Origin: Algoriphagus aestuariicola
GTDB taxonomy: Bacteria > Bacteroidota > Bacteroidia > Cytophagales > Cyclobacteriaceae
Direction: 5' to 3'
DNA: 64,000 nucleotides
Assembly (NCBI RefSeq): GCF_017254835.1
Contig: NZ_JAFKCW010000002.1
Span: 728,592 to 792,591 of the forward strand
Shown: positions 50,473-59,465 of the stretch, piece by piece
How the letters are laid out: every line of letters begins with the position of its first letter
How positions within the stretch are numbered: the stretch's first letter is position 1
Program-made: the position numbers and the translations under genes
Notes under the pieces: generated by a model
Databases searched by the model: none
The model's input: the letters and a program-made list of their open reading frames with translations, nothing else
What the model was told of the DNA's origin: nothing

Positions 50473-52110
50473 TTAATTTTCCAAGATTTGTTTTTCTTCC
50501 AAAAGGATTTTTCGAAGGCCTTCGTAATCCACGTCCTGAACAGCTTTCCCTCCATCGATGGCGAGTGAAGCGGCGGCAGCGGCCGATTGTCCCAAGATCA
50601 TAAAGACTGGTTCCATGCGGATCGAACCAAAGGCTGTATGTGAGCTTGACACGCATACTGGCACCAGCAGATTGGTGCATTCTTCGCGCTTTGGGATCAA
50701 AGTACCATAGGAAATGGAGTAAGGCTGCTTGGGGTGGACGCCAATGTCGCCCTCGTTTTGGACGAAGCCGCCTGGCGTGATGAAACGCTGTGTATTGTGA
50801 GAATCCAGAGAATAGGAACCCATTCCTACAGGCTTGGGAACTTCCTTCGCGCCCAGAACATCATGCTCTGTCATCACGTACTCGCCGACCATGCGGCGGG
50901 CTTCGCGCACGTAAATTTGGTGAGGCCAGTTTCCATTGTCCACGAACTCATCTTTCGCAAGCCCGTATTTAGCCATCTCGGCCCGGACGTCCTCTGGCAC
51001 CGCAGGATCATGGGATAGAAAATACATCAAGCCTTTTTGGTAGTCCTCATGCTCCTTGATGATCTCCCTTCTCCGCGCATAGCTGGCTTCGGGATAATCG
51101 TAGTTTTTGCCTATGTAGTCCGTGCTGAAAGGTCCATGGTTGTTGGTGTCCGTCTTCAGATTGGGGATGGGATCATACTTGTCAAATGTCTCCGTCCAAC
51201 CCGCCTTGTAAACCCTGGCCAGCAGCTCATAGCGAGCTGGATCATAGTTGGCAGGCTTTGGAAACGGCACGCGATTGTCGGGATTTCTGCTCAGCGCCAT
51301 TCGAAAATTATAGGCTTGGAGACGCTGGTCTCCAGCCCCGTTTTTTCCCGGTGCTTTGGCAGAAATCTCCGGCAAAAGGCCACTGGAAGCATCTCCCGGA
51401 ACCAAATAGGCGCTGATCGAATCCTGGAAATAGTGCCCATGCTGGAATACTCCTACCTGTACGCCATTCCACTTTTCGTCATAGACGGCATTTGCCTCAC
51501 GCCCGACATGGTAGCTAACACCCGCCGCTGCCATGAGATCCCCCTCGTAGGTCGCGTCTATGAAGACCTTCCCCGTATAGGTTTTTCCTGAAAGCGTCCG
51601 GATAGACTCGATCTTTCCTCCTTGCATCTTCACTCCTTTCTCCCGATCCAGCCACTCCTCGCGATGGACCTCCAACCCGTTTTCCTTTACAAAATCCTCA
51701 AACACGCGTTCAGCGACATGCGGCTCAAATATCCACATGGTGCGGTTAGCTCCGTCAATAGCCGGCGTGCCTTGGCCCTTATTGCCGTAGTCCTCCCGCT
51801 TTTGCCATTTCCAGGCGGAATCCTGCTCGTAGTGTAGATAGAGGCGATGATAAAATTCCCGTGCCAAGCCTCCGATCACAGATTTGTTTCCGGTATCGGT
51901 ATAGCCCAGTCCGCCGGAGGAGAGTCCTCCAAGATGATTATCGGGGGAAACCACAAGCACCGACTTGTTCATATTCTTGGCTTGGACTGCAGCGGTGACC
52001 GCAGCGGAAGTGCCGCCGTAGATGATGATATCCGCCTGATAACTTTGGCTGAAAGTGAAAAATGGAAGAAAAACGAAAATGAAGACGGAAAAGATTAGAG
52101 TCTTATTCAT
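50473..52110 (-). CDS. Exported FAD-dependent oxidoreductase (FAD_oxidored family)
   Basis: 545 residues. Signal peptide to about residue 22 (FLPFFTFSQ), then an FAD Rossmann fold (DIIIYGGTSAAVTAAVQAKNMNKSVLVVSPDNHLGGLSSGGLGYTDTG). Further blocks are GKVFIDATYEGDLMAAAGVSYHVGREA and a C-terminal FAD contact (VPVCVSSSHTAFGSIRMEPVFMILGQSAAAAASLAI). The family appears in polysaccharide loci of Bacteroidota, sometimes annotated as xanthan-lyase-like or FAD-dependent sugar oxidases; the true reaction is unknown. It is the downstream gene of a group with a DUF6807 lipoprotein and a Tat-exported TIM barrel, although a terminator lies after the DUF6807 gene. Confidence 0.9.
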   Translation of the reverse strand: MNKTLIFSVFIFVFLPFFTFSQSYQADIIIYGGTSAAVTAAVQAKNMNKSVLVVSPDNHLGGLSSGGLGYTDTGNKSVIGGLAREFYHRLYLHYEQDSAWKWQKREDYGNKGQGTPAIDGANRTMWIFEPHVAERVFEDFVKENGLEVHREEWLDREKGVKMQGGKIESIRTLSGKTYTGKVFIDATYEGDLMAAAGVSYHVGREANAVYDEKWNGVQVGVFQHGHYFQDSISAYLVPGDASSGLLPEISAKAPGKNGAGDQRLQAYNFRMALSRNPDNRVPFPKPANYDPARYELLARVYKAGWTETFDKYDPIPNLKTDTNNHGPFSTDYIGKNYDYPEASYARRREIIKEHEDYQKGLMYFLSHDPAVPEDVRAEMAKYGLAKDEFVDNGNWPHQIYVREARRMVGEYVMTEHDVLGAKEVPKPVGMGSYSLDSHNTQRFITPGGFVQNEGDIGVHPKQPYSISYGTLIPKREECTNLLVPVCVSSSHTAFGSIRMEPVFMILGQSAAAAASLAIDGGKAVQDVDYEGLRKILLEEKQILEN

Positions 52111-52156
52111 GGAAAATCAAGGGTTTATTTCTTGGAAACTAGCAAAATCAAAAATC

Positions 52157-52188
52157 CAAAAAAAGAAAAAGCTGCCGATTGGCAGCTT
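52157..52188 (-). terminator. Terminator after the DUF6807 gene
   Basis: Minus-strand stem AAGCTGCC/GGCAGCTT (52188-52169, loop of 4) followed by a T-rich run (52170-52158). It lies 21 bases after the DUF6807 stop, so the FAD enzyme gene probably has its own promoter. Confidence 0.8.
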
Positions 52189-52208
52189 CCGTATTTTGAA
52201 TGCAGGTC

Positions 52209-53294
52209 TTACCGTGACCCAAAAGAGGTTGCCTCGGCTTTGAGGGTTGAGTCGTCTGGCTGAGCGTCCGAATACACAAGGATTTCATACTTGAAAGTCA
52301 CTGATTCTCCCGGAGCGAGCTTGAGATTCAGCTCATCTTTTCCGTCGCTGAGGGCCTTTTGTCCCAGCGTATTGGCCGCAAACAAGCCATAGCCTCTCGC
52401 ATGCCAATAGGTCGGATAGCCCGGATTAGAGGGATGGTCCACGATGACCAAGGCAACTTTCTCACCTTTTACCTCACCGGTGAGGTTCACCCAATTACCC
52501 CGCGTGCCCCAAACCGCGTCGCCCTCGAGGCCTTCGCTGCTTCGGTACTTTCCGACCACGCCCTCGTTGTTGAGTGTAGGCACAGCAGTGGCGATTCCGC
52601 TTGCGTCGGTGAAGATCTCCGGCTTGTCCGAAGGATGCTCCAACTCCCTAGCTACGCGGATGGCAAACATACCCTCTTTGTTGTCGGTGAATTTGACTTC
52701 CTGATCTTGGGCTGTCAGCGTGGTGATTCGCTCGATCACGCGCTTGATAGAGTCTGCTTTGAATATGAACTGGGTATTCTCCTTGAGCAGAATGGTACCG
52801 TCAGGAGACTTCCAGTCAGCTGTCACTGCCAACTCGGCTTGATTTGCAGACTCACTGACAGACTGTATTCCCGTATGGACTACGCTTCCGTATTTATCCC
52901 TTTTTTCAATTGGAATAGCAGAGGAATTATTCCAAAAATCCAGTCCATTCACATCGCCGAAATTGAACCAGTGACCAATGTGGTGGGGGTGATCCACCCG
53001 CTCACCCGGTCTGGGATCCAATGGATAGCCTCGGGTCAGGCTGTTTCCCGCAGCCGATTGGATAGGATACAACACCGGCTTTGCGATGGTGTCTGGATAG
53101 ATGTAGGCGGTAAAAAGCTTTCCGTCGACGAGGACATCCACCTTTTTGCTCGCATCATCTCTGACTAGGGCGATTTTCATAGTCTCCTGAGTATCGGCAC
53201 TCTCTTCGACAGACTTCTCCTGGGAGCAGGAAGTCAAAGAAGCAACCATCATCACTCCTGCCATCATCAGGCAGTTTCTTTTGGATTGAATCAT
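52209..53294 (-). CDS. DUF6807 (PmoA-like) lipoprotein
   Basis: 361 residues. A lipoprotein signal (VMMVASLTSCSQE, C23) is followed by an all-beta domain with the family blocks RPGERVDHPHHIGHWFNFGDVNGLDFWN and DHPSNPGYPTYWHARGYGLFAANTLGQKAL. The His-rich DHPHHIGHW resembles a metal or substrate site. The family is often labelled PmoA after an old annotation, but it is not methane monooxygenase. Bacteroidota commonly carry it beside sugar isomerase-like and oxidoreductase genes, as here. Function unknown. Confidence 0.85.
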   Translation of the reverse strand: MIQSKRNCLMMAGVMMVASLTSCSQEKSVEESADTQETMKIALVRDDASKKVDVLVDGKLFTAYIYPDTIAKPVLYPIQSAAGNSLTRGYPLDPRPGERVDHPHHIGHWFNFGDVNGLDFWNNSSAIPIEKRDKYGSVVHTGIQSVSESANQAELAVTADWKSPDGTILLKENTQFIFKADSIKRVIERITTLTAQDQEVKFTDNKEGMFAIRVARELEHPSDKPEIFTDASGIATAVPTLNNEGVVGKYRSSEGLEGDAVWGTRGNWVNLTGEVKGEKVALVIVDHPSNPGYPTYWHARGYGLFAANTLGQKALSDGKDELNLKLAPGESVTFKYEILVYSDAQPDDSTLKAEATSFGSR

Positions 53295-53385
53295 TTAAAC
53301 TAATATTAACAGTGGTTGTATTTTGGAGTTTTGCTGTCAGGTTTTTTTTCAGCAGCCATGCTTATTCTATACCCACTTTGGGTCT

Positions 53386-54267
53386 TTATTGGGCTACCAG
53401 TTCATTGAAAATTTTCAACTGCTCTTTCAAAGCCGCTATCCTGTCCTCCGGCTGGGTGCGGGCCTCCATGAGGATCCAGCCTTCATAGTTGATCCCTGAA
53501 AAAAGCTTCATCAACTCAGCGTAAGGGTAATCTCCGACATTGAACTCTCTGACGTGTACCGTATCTCCAAACCATTTGCTGAGGGTATGGAAGTTTTGTT
53601 CCAAACCTGGAGGCAAAAGGTCCTCGGGGTTGGAATTCCAGCACACCTTGACATTCGGCTCAGTGACCTGGTCAAAGATTGCCTTCATGTTTGGGATATT
53701 CTGAGTCAGGTGCCCATGGACCTCTACCCGAATCAACTGCCCATAATCCTGGGCAAACTTGCCAACTTCGTTGAAGGAAGCGGCAATCTGCGCAATGGTT
53801 TTTTCTGGGGGAACTCCATCCGGCAGATTGTTTGGTTTGACTTTGATCCCTGTTGCACCGATGTCGTCGCAAAGCTTAATGTATTCTTTTGTGCCCGCTA
53901 TATTTTCTTTGAGCTTGGCCGGATCTGGGCTGTGGTACTCGTAGTTGCTGCCGTATCCTAGACAGGTCACCGAGCTGTCAGCAAATCGTTTTTTTACCTC
54001 TTCACGTTGGCTCGAGGTGAGGTTGGTCTCGACGGCATGGGCATGTTGGGTACGAAGCTCGACTCCCAAAACCCCGGTTTTTTCACAGTTGGCGATTAGG
54101 GTCGGGAGATCCCAATCTTTGGCCCATTCGTAGGTGACCAAGCCAAACTTCATCCCCGACTTCTTGGGAGAAGCCATTGCGGACATCCATGGCAGAGCTG
54201 CAAGCCCGAATCCTGCAACCATGCTTTTTTGGATAAAGGTCCGTCTCGAAAAATCTTTTTCCATCAT
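53386..54267 (-). CDS. Tat-exported sugar phosphate isomerase/epimerase-like TIM barrel
   Basis: 293 residues. The N-terminus carries a twin-arginine signal (FSRRTFIQKSMVAGFGLAALPWMSAMA), so it folds with its metal before export. The barrel has GVLGVELRTQHAHAVE, GATGIKVKPNNLP, RVEVHGHLTQN, NVKVCWNSNPED and GWILMEART, with the metal ligands Glu, Glu/His, Asp-type and Glu expected for xylose-isomerase-like AP_endonuc_2 proteins. Substrate unknown. It lies 91 bases upstream of the DUF6807 gene and is probably co-transcribed. Confidence 0.9.
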   Translation of the reverse strand: MMEKDFSRRTFIQKSMVAGFGLAALPWMSAMASPKKSGMKFGLVTYEWAKDWDLPTLIANCEKTGVLGVELRTQHAHAVETNLTSSQREEVKKRFADSSVTCLGYGSNYEYHSPDPAKLKENIAGTKEYIKLCDDIGATGIKVKPNNLPDGVPPEKTIAQIAASFNEVGKFAQDYGQLIRVEVHGHLTQNIPNMKAIFDQVTEPNVKVCWNSNPEDLLPPGLEQNFHTLSKWFGDTVHVREFNVGDYPYAELMKLFSGINYEGWILMEARTQPEDRIAALKEQLKIFNELVAQ

Positions 54268-54439
54268 AAGCTTAATAATAGGAATAAAATATCGACCAAG
54301 GCCAGCCGACCGTCACAAATTCTGCGCAATCGATTTAGACAAAAAATCTTCCAAAGATCTAGTCCCAGAAGTCCAATTGGTAGTAGTCTGGCTGGCTTCG
54401 ACACTGAGGAAAGATATTCAGCCCAATGTTGGTGTGAGC

Positions 54440-54970
54440 TCAAGCTTCTTCAGATAGACGAAAGTTGGGGTTGATCCACGCCATGGGAATATCCGCTTCA
54501 AAGTGGCCTTTGCCGGAATTGATCCGCTTTTCCATTCTTCCCTCCTGCTGAAAACCCAGGGATCCATACAGTTGAATGGCCTTGGCGTTGCTTTCGCGGG
54601 CAATCAATTCCACTCTAAGGATATCGGGCCGGTTGGATCTCACTTCGGCCAAGAAAGCCAAGAAGAGCGCCTTGCCCACGCCCTTTCCGATAAAATTCGG
54701 GTCAACGACTACTGTCAGCTCCGAAAGCACATGGGAAAAGACCTTGGGGTTCAGCTTGAAGGCATGGACCTCCCCCACGATCTGCATGCCCGAAAAAGCG
54801 ATCAGGCTCACGCCAGACTCATGGGATTTTTTCAAAAAATCTCTCACATATTCTACGGAAACCTCATCAGGGGACCTCGACAAGCCTCCCGGAATAAAAG
54901 CGACCCGGCGGTAAAGGTCTAGGATCTCCTGCCAATATTCTACTCTACTCACTCTGACTTTTACATCCAT
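54440..54970 (-). CDS. GNAT-family N-acetyltransferase
   Basis: 176 residues. The acetyl-CoA site is visible in LTVVVDPNFIGKGVGKALFLAFL (about 88-110) and the GNAT C-terminal pattern in RVELIARESNAKAIQLYGSLGFQQEGRMEKRI. No signal peptide; cytoplasmic. It would acetylate an amine on a protein, amino acid or small molecule. It is alone between intergenic gaps of 172 and 56 bases. Confidence 0.9.
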   Translation of the reverse strand: MDVKVRVSRVEYWQEILDLYRRVAFIPGGLSRSPDEVSVEYVRDFLKKSHESGVSLIAFSGMQIVGEVHAFKLNPKVFSHVLSELTVVVDPNFIGKGVGKALFLAFLAEVRSNRPDILRVELIARESNAKAIQLYGSLGFQQEGRMEKRINSGKGHFEADIPMAWINPNFRLSEEA

Positions 54971-55026
54971 GTTTGAGTGGTTTTAGTGTCAATTTCAGCC
55001 AGTAGACCCGAGACTACGTCCTTAGG

Positions 55027-55734
55027 CTATTTTTCCTTGCTCCCCCCTGCTCCAATGGGAATCCTGCCATAGACATACAAGCTGGAATTCTTCAGGTTGT
55101 AAGTGTCGGGTTTGTAAACGTCCACAAGGCCATAGTAATAGTTCACGCCAATACTGGGACTTACGGAGCCACTTTTTAACCTGTAGCCTAGCCCACCGAC
55201 CATTCCGAAGTCCAGCCGGGTAAAATCATCTCTGACGTCTTTCTTATATTCCAGGTCTCCGCCGTAGCCTTCAATTCTAAAATAGTCAAATGCCTTGGCC
55301 CGCAATCCCGGCTGTATGCCTGCCTCCACGTATATTTTCCCCATTCGCTGCTGCCACATGATCGGGACATAGAAGACGTTTACCTTGGTGATCAGCTCAC
55401 CATCTGCATAAACGTCATCAAAATCGGGATCGCCTATCGCATAGGTAGGCATGCCGCTGGCTCCCACATTGGACTTGACGTGCACCCCGGTGGAGATAAA
55501 ACCCGTGCTGTTTTCGTTCATTTTGACATGAAAGAAGAAACCCAAATTGAAATTATTCAAACCCTTCGCATCGTCCCTGGCCAGGTACCAAGAGCGATTG
55601 TATCCGCCATCCAGGCCAAATTCTATTTTCCCGGAGTTGAGCTGGTCACCAAATATGGCGACGATGAGCAGCTGGGCTTGCGCGGAAAATGATACGAGGA
55701 AAACGAAAACAAAAACAGTAAAGAATCTAGTCAT
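55027..55734 (-). CDS. Outer-membrane beta-barrel protein of unknown function
   Basis: 235 residues. Signal peptide to about residue 20 (FVFLVSFSAQAQ). The mature part has eight to ten amphipathic strands (FGLDGGYNRSWYL, NLGFFFHVKMNENSTGFISTGVHVKSN, VFYVPIMWQQRMGKIYVEAGIQPGL, MVGGLGYRLKSGSVSPSIGVNYYYGLVDV). This resembles the PorT/OMP_b-brl type small barrels of Bacteroidota. No enzymatic motif. Not clearly operonic with the GNAT gene, 56 bases downstream. Confidence 0.8.
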   Translation of the reverse strand: MTRFFTVFVFVFLVSFSAQAQLLIVAIFGDQLNSGKIEFGLDGGYNRSWYLARDDAKGLNNFNLGFFFHVKMNENSTGFISTGVHVKSNVGASGMPTYAIGDPDFDDVYADGELITKVNVFYVPIMWQQRMGKIYVEAGIQPGLRAKAFDYFRIEGYGGDLEYKKDVRDDFTRLDFGMVGGLGYRLKSGSVSPSIGVNYYYGLVDVYKPDTYNLKNSSLYVYGRIPIGAGGSKEK

Positions 55735-56127
55735 CAGGCGGTGGAAAATCGTGAGGCTCTAAGTTAGCCGAATCGATTGGTCTTAACAATGCAAAAAAAC
55801 AGCGTGATCACAGCTGGCTGTGCGAAAAAAAAAACGGACCCAAGGGAAATTGACCTTGCTTTCGAAGTCCAACCTGAAGGCTGAAAAAAAGACGCAAACT
55901 TTTTGATTCCCAAACGGTTTTCACGCAGTAACCAAGTGATTTTTGGTGTAAATTGGAAAAAACCGATCCGGAATGGGAGTGCCTCCGACCGCAAAGTTTC
56001 TGCCTCGAAAAGCACCCATGACCCGAATTCCAGCTTTGCGAATCTTTCCTAAAAGGGGCAAGGAATTGTGAAGACCCTTTAATAGCCAAACCAGCGCACC
56101 ATTGCTATGATTCCCGGATCAATCCCC
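55735..56127. other. Gap between divergent genes
   Basis: About 390 bases holding the promoters of the barrel gene (minus) and the AsmA-like gene (plus). No exact TAnnTTTG box, convincing frame or repeat was found. Confidence 0.4.
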
Positions 56128-57951
56128 ATGAAAAAATGGTCCCTCACCAAGAAAATCCTACTGATACTTACCTTGGTCGTCCTAGGTGCGGGGCTTGTCA
56201 TCTATCTCAACTTCAACAAACTCATTTCCTCTGCTCTTAGGATGTCCTTCGAGTCCAGCCTCATCTCGGAAGTCTACTCTCTGAAGTTCGAAAACCTGAG
56301 ACTGAATCCACTTGAGGGAAACATCAGCGTGTTCAACGTTTCGATCGAGCCCAAAGAGAGTGTAGACTATCCGTATATCAATAGCTTTATCCGCCTCCAT
56401 ACCGAAAGCCTTACCTTGGAACAAGTGGACATCAGACTGCTGCTGGAGTCCCACGAACTATCCCTGGACAAGATCCTGATCAAGAGACCGGAAGTAAAGC
56501 TTGACGTCAACGGCTCCAACCCCATTCTTTTCCCCTTCAAGCCATCCCAGGCTTCAGAGGAAGCGGGAAAAAAGAGAACTCTGGAGGCTTATTTCCTAAG
56601 GGAATTCGAATTGGAAAATGCTTCGTTTCATGTCGTCAATTCCGTGAAAAAACGGGATTTTAAGATAAAAAACTTCAACATTTCCCTGTTCGACTTATTC
56701 ATAGACCAGCAGGAAGGAGAAGATATGATCTCACTCAAAAACATAGCGATTTCTTTGGAACAATTCACGGGAAATCTGACTGAAGGCCCGCTGAAACAAG
56801 CTAAATTTCTCGAGTTCAGGTTGGCCTTCGACTCAGTAAACGTGCGGAAAAACCTAGACACATTGATTTTCAAGTTTCAGGATATGCAGGCAGGGATTGA
56901 CTCGCTGGACATCCACACCAAAGACAGCACCTATCATCTGACTATGGATCTCCTCCAGCTTGCCTATCGCGACCAGTCCATCCTGCTCAAGGGCCTTAGC
57001 TTCAAACCCAACTTGTCCAATTCGGAGGTACAGAAGAAATTCCGTTACCAAACAGCGCATTTTTCCGGAACGGTTTCTTCCCTTGCAATGCAAGGCGTAA
57101 ACTTCGACTCCCTGATGTATGCGGACAAAATATTCATCGAGGAAATCGTCCTCGACAGCGTCTCGGCATCCATCTACAAGGACAACACCAAGCCCAAGGA
57201 CATCAACCGTTTTCCCGAATACCTGGGCCAAAGCATCGCCAAAATCGAAAATCCCTTGCGGATCGGGTCAGTGAAAGTCAACCATGCCGAGCTAGTCAAC
57301 GAGGAGCGAAAAGCAGACGGGTCCAATGCCAAAGTGCACATTTCCAACGGAACCGCAGAGGTGAGAAACCTCAGCAATCTCACACCGGAGAAGGAACTCG
57401 AACTCAACGCAATAGCCTACCTGGCAGGTAGGGTCGAAGCTAGGTTAAATCTGAGGTTCAGCTACCTCAAACCGCAGTTCAAATTTGAAGGGAGGCTGGC
57501 GACCTTTGATCTGACACATCTCAACCCAATCATCAAAGCCTATACACCGGCTGAGATTAAAAATGGAACTGCGGACGAAATCGTATTCCAGGGCTTGGCC
57601 TCAAATAGCAGCGCTTCTGGGACGATGAAATTCCTCTACCACGGCCTCGAGGTGGACCTGCAGCTCAAGGATCAGGCTAAATGGAAAAATTCACTCGTGA
57701 CCTTTGGAGCCAACACTGTACTCATATCCCAAAACCCGATTTCCGAGACTGCTCCAGAGCGATCCGTACATTTTGCGGCCGTACGGGATTTGAACAAAGG
57801 CTTTGTCAACATCATCATCAAATCCGTCCTGAACGGAATGAAAGAAACAATGATCATGTCCAAAGAAAACCGTCGGGAATTTAACGAGCTGAAAAAAGAA
57901 ACCCGGAAGGAAGCCAAAAAGGAAGCTAGGCAGGAAAAGAAAAGAAACTAG
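56128..57951 (+). CDS. AsmA/DUF748-like envelope protein
   Basis: 607 residues from ATG 56128, which begins MKKWSLTKKILLILTLVVLG, a membrane anchor at residues 9-28; an ATG seven codons upstream is less likely. The periplasmic part is beta-rich with the DUF748/AsmA pattern (LKFENLRLNPLEGNISVFNVSIEPKES, GSVKVNHAELVNEE, RLATFDLTHLNPIIKAYTPAEIKNGTADEIVFQGLASNSSASGTMKFLYHGLEVDL). The C-terminus is a strongly charged helix of alternating Lys/Glu/Arg (from about 588). It probably spans the periplasm as a lipid-handling bridge, like the larger AsmA protein at 32624. Confidence 0.82.
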   Translation: MKKWSLTKKILLILTLVVLGAGLVIYLNFNKLISSALRMSFESSLISEVYSLKFENLRLNPLEGNISVFNVSIEPKESVDYPYINSFIRLHTESLTLEQVDIRLLLESHELSLDKILIKRPEVKLDVNGSNPILFPFKPSQASEEAGKKRTLEAYFLREFELENASFHVVNSVKKRDFKIKNFNISLFDLFIDQQEGEDMISLKNIAISLEQFTGNLTEGPLKQAKFLEFRLAFDSVNVRKNLDTLIFKFQDMQAGIDSLDIHTKDSTYHLTMDLLQLAYRDQSILLKGLSFKPNLSNSEVQKKFRYQTAHFSGTVSSLAMQGVNFDSLMYADKIFIEEIVLDSVSASIYKDNTKPKDINRFPEYLGQSIAKIENPLRIGSVKVNHAELVNEERKADGSNAKVHISNGTAEVRNLSNLTPEKELELNAIAYLAGRVEARLNLRFSYLKPQFKFEGRLATFDLTHLNPIIKAYTPAEIKNGTADEIVFQGLASNSSASGTMKFLYHGLEVDLQLKDQAKWKNSLVTFGANTVLISQNPISETAPERSVHFAAVRDLNKGFVNIIIKSVLNGMKETMIMSKENRREFNELKKETRKEAKKEARQEKKRN

Positions 57952-58382
57952 CCCGACGCCAAAAAAAACCGGAGCTAAATGCCGAAAATGTATCTACCGC
58001 CACGCCAGGGTGCTGCAACAGAAAGTTCGCCTGGCGTCAGATGTGGTCAGGACAAAGCCATTTCCCAGAACATTATTCTGAACAGCCTTTTTTTACTACC
58101 TTTGGGCAGAAATAAAATTCCCCGTTACGGTTCATCCCTGCGCTGATTTTTTGACCTGACATTTCCGAACCGTAAACTAAACGTAATCCTGATTTTATTT
58201 CTAACACCGAAATTGCCCGATCGAAGCGCTCGACATGAAGGGGATTCAAAAAAAGGCTTCCGCTCGAATCGATGGGGTGTAAAACTGCCAAGACCGGTAA
58301 AAGCCCAAAAGGTGGCTGAGCTTAATACCACCTGTCGAGTACAACATTCTTGAACTACCAACAAACGAAAACCAAAAGTACG
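57952..58382 (+). promoter_or_regulatory. Structured leader and promoter before the phosphohexomutase-like gene
   Basis: TACCTTTG (58097-58104) exactly fits the -7 consensus TAnnTTTG and would give a leader of about 270 bases. Within the leader are inverted repeats TTACGGTTC/GAACCGTAA (58125-58133 with 58167-58175) and AGGTGG/CCACCT (58310-58315 with 58328-58333). Before the promoter, ACGCCAGG/CCTGGCGT (58002-58009 with 58030-58037) could be an end hairpin of the upstream gene, but it has no T tract. No frame of note. Confidence 0.4.
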
Positions 58383-59447
58383 ATGACCAGCAGTGTCCAA
58401 AACCAAGAAATTCAAGATCAAAATCCTGCCAACACCGAGAGACTTAAAGTCCTGATCACTTCCGATCGGCCGATGACGGAACTCGAAGCCAAGCTTTCCA
58501 ATCTTGAAATCGACCTCAGCTGGCAGAATATCTCCGAGCCTTTAACCAGCCTGGACGATACATTTACCTTTCGCCACCTCAAGGCAGTATTCGAAGACGC
58601 AGAGAAAAATGGCATCGACCTGGTCATCGCAGTGGATAGTACGCTGGACAAGTTCACCCTCGGAGTACGTAAGCTCATCGACGGCAAATTTATCCTGTTC
58701 AACATCCACCATACCGCTCTGATTCTTGCCAGACTGCTACTCGAAAACCACGGCTCTCTCCAGATCAAAAAATCCATTTTTATCACGGATCTCCTCGACA
58801 AACTCTTTGCAAAGCATCAGACTGAGGTCGCTACGATCGCCAATCTTCCCTCTCCGCTGAAGGATCAGGAAGCATTCCAGCAGCCGGATTCAGGGGAGAC
58901 CCTTTTTATTTCCGAAAATCAGGAAATCATCCTGAAGGGCCAGAGTGATAGCTTGGGATACCTACTCTCTCGAATTGCCTACGCTGCCAAAAAAGCAAAA
59001 GCCGAAAACCGAACACTCTTTGACAGCCTCATCGGCATCTACAACGATTTCGGTTTTCAGCGGGAGAAAAACCTAGCGGTATCCATTGAAGAGCCGACCC
59101 AAAAGGCATTTTTCAAGAAGATCATTGCTCGCCTCAAAAAGAAGCCTCCTTTGTCAATAGGAATGACAGAGATTATCAGCGTCGAGGACCTTAGCAATGG
59201 GACGTTGAGAAATCTACTCAGTGGACGAACAGTGTCCACACAGTCCCCGTCGGTCGATGCCTTGCTTGTCCAGCTGGGAAACAATTCCCGCTTTTTGATT
59301 TTCCCTACTGAGCAGAAGATCAACTTCTTTTTTACCAGCCAGGGAAAACTGATCAGAAAGGATGATTTCACGACACTCAACCAGCAGTTTGACCAGCGGG
59401 TGGTGAAATTACTCTCTGAAATCAACAGATTGGGCCACGAAAAGTAA
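58383..59447 (+). CDS. Degenerate phosphohexomutase-like protein, catalytic motifs lost
   Basis: 354 residues from ATG 58383 (an in-frame TTG lies at 58350). The backbone follows domains 2-4 of the phosphoglucomutase/phosphomannomutase family. AEKNGIDLVIAVDSTLDKFTLGVRKLIDGKFILFN (73-107) takes the place of the DGDADR metal loop, IKKSIFITDLLDKLFAKH (128-145) that of the domain-3 block, and LFDSLIGIYNDFGFQREKNLAVSI (212-235) its helix. RFLIFPTEQKINFFF (303-317) replaces the PSGTEP phosphate loop. Domain 1 with the phosphoserine is absent, as is the GEESG sugar loop. It cannot be a normal mutase; a regulatory or scaffold role is possible. No signal peptide. Confidence 0.6.
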   Translation: MTSSVQNQEIQDQNPANTERLKVLITSDRPMTELEAKLSNLEIDLSWQNISEPLTSLDDTFTFRHLKAVFEDAEKNGIDLVIAVDSTLDKFTLGVRKLIDGKFILFNIHHTALILARLLLENHGSLQIKKSIFITDLLDKLFAKHQTEVATIANLPSPLKDQEAFQQPDSGETLFISENQEIILKGQSDSLGYLLSRIAYAAKKAKAENRTLFDSLIGIYNDFGFQREKNLAVSIEEPTQKAFFKKIIARLKKKPPLSIGMTEIISVEDLSNGTLRNLLSGRTVSTQSPSVDALLVQLGNNSRFLIFPTEQKINFFFTSQGKLIRKDDFTTLNQQFDQRVVKLLSEINRLGHEK

Positions 59448-59465
59448 AGGATGGACTTCAGGAAG

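Noticed and set aside
52359-53168. 269-codon frame opposite the DUF6807 gene
   Set aside because: The minus-strand frame has a lipoprotein signal and family motifs; the plus frame has no start context or known domain.
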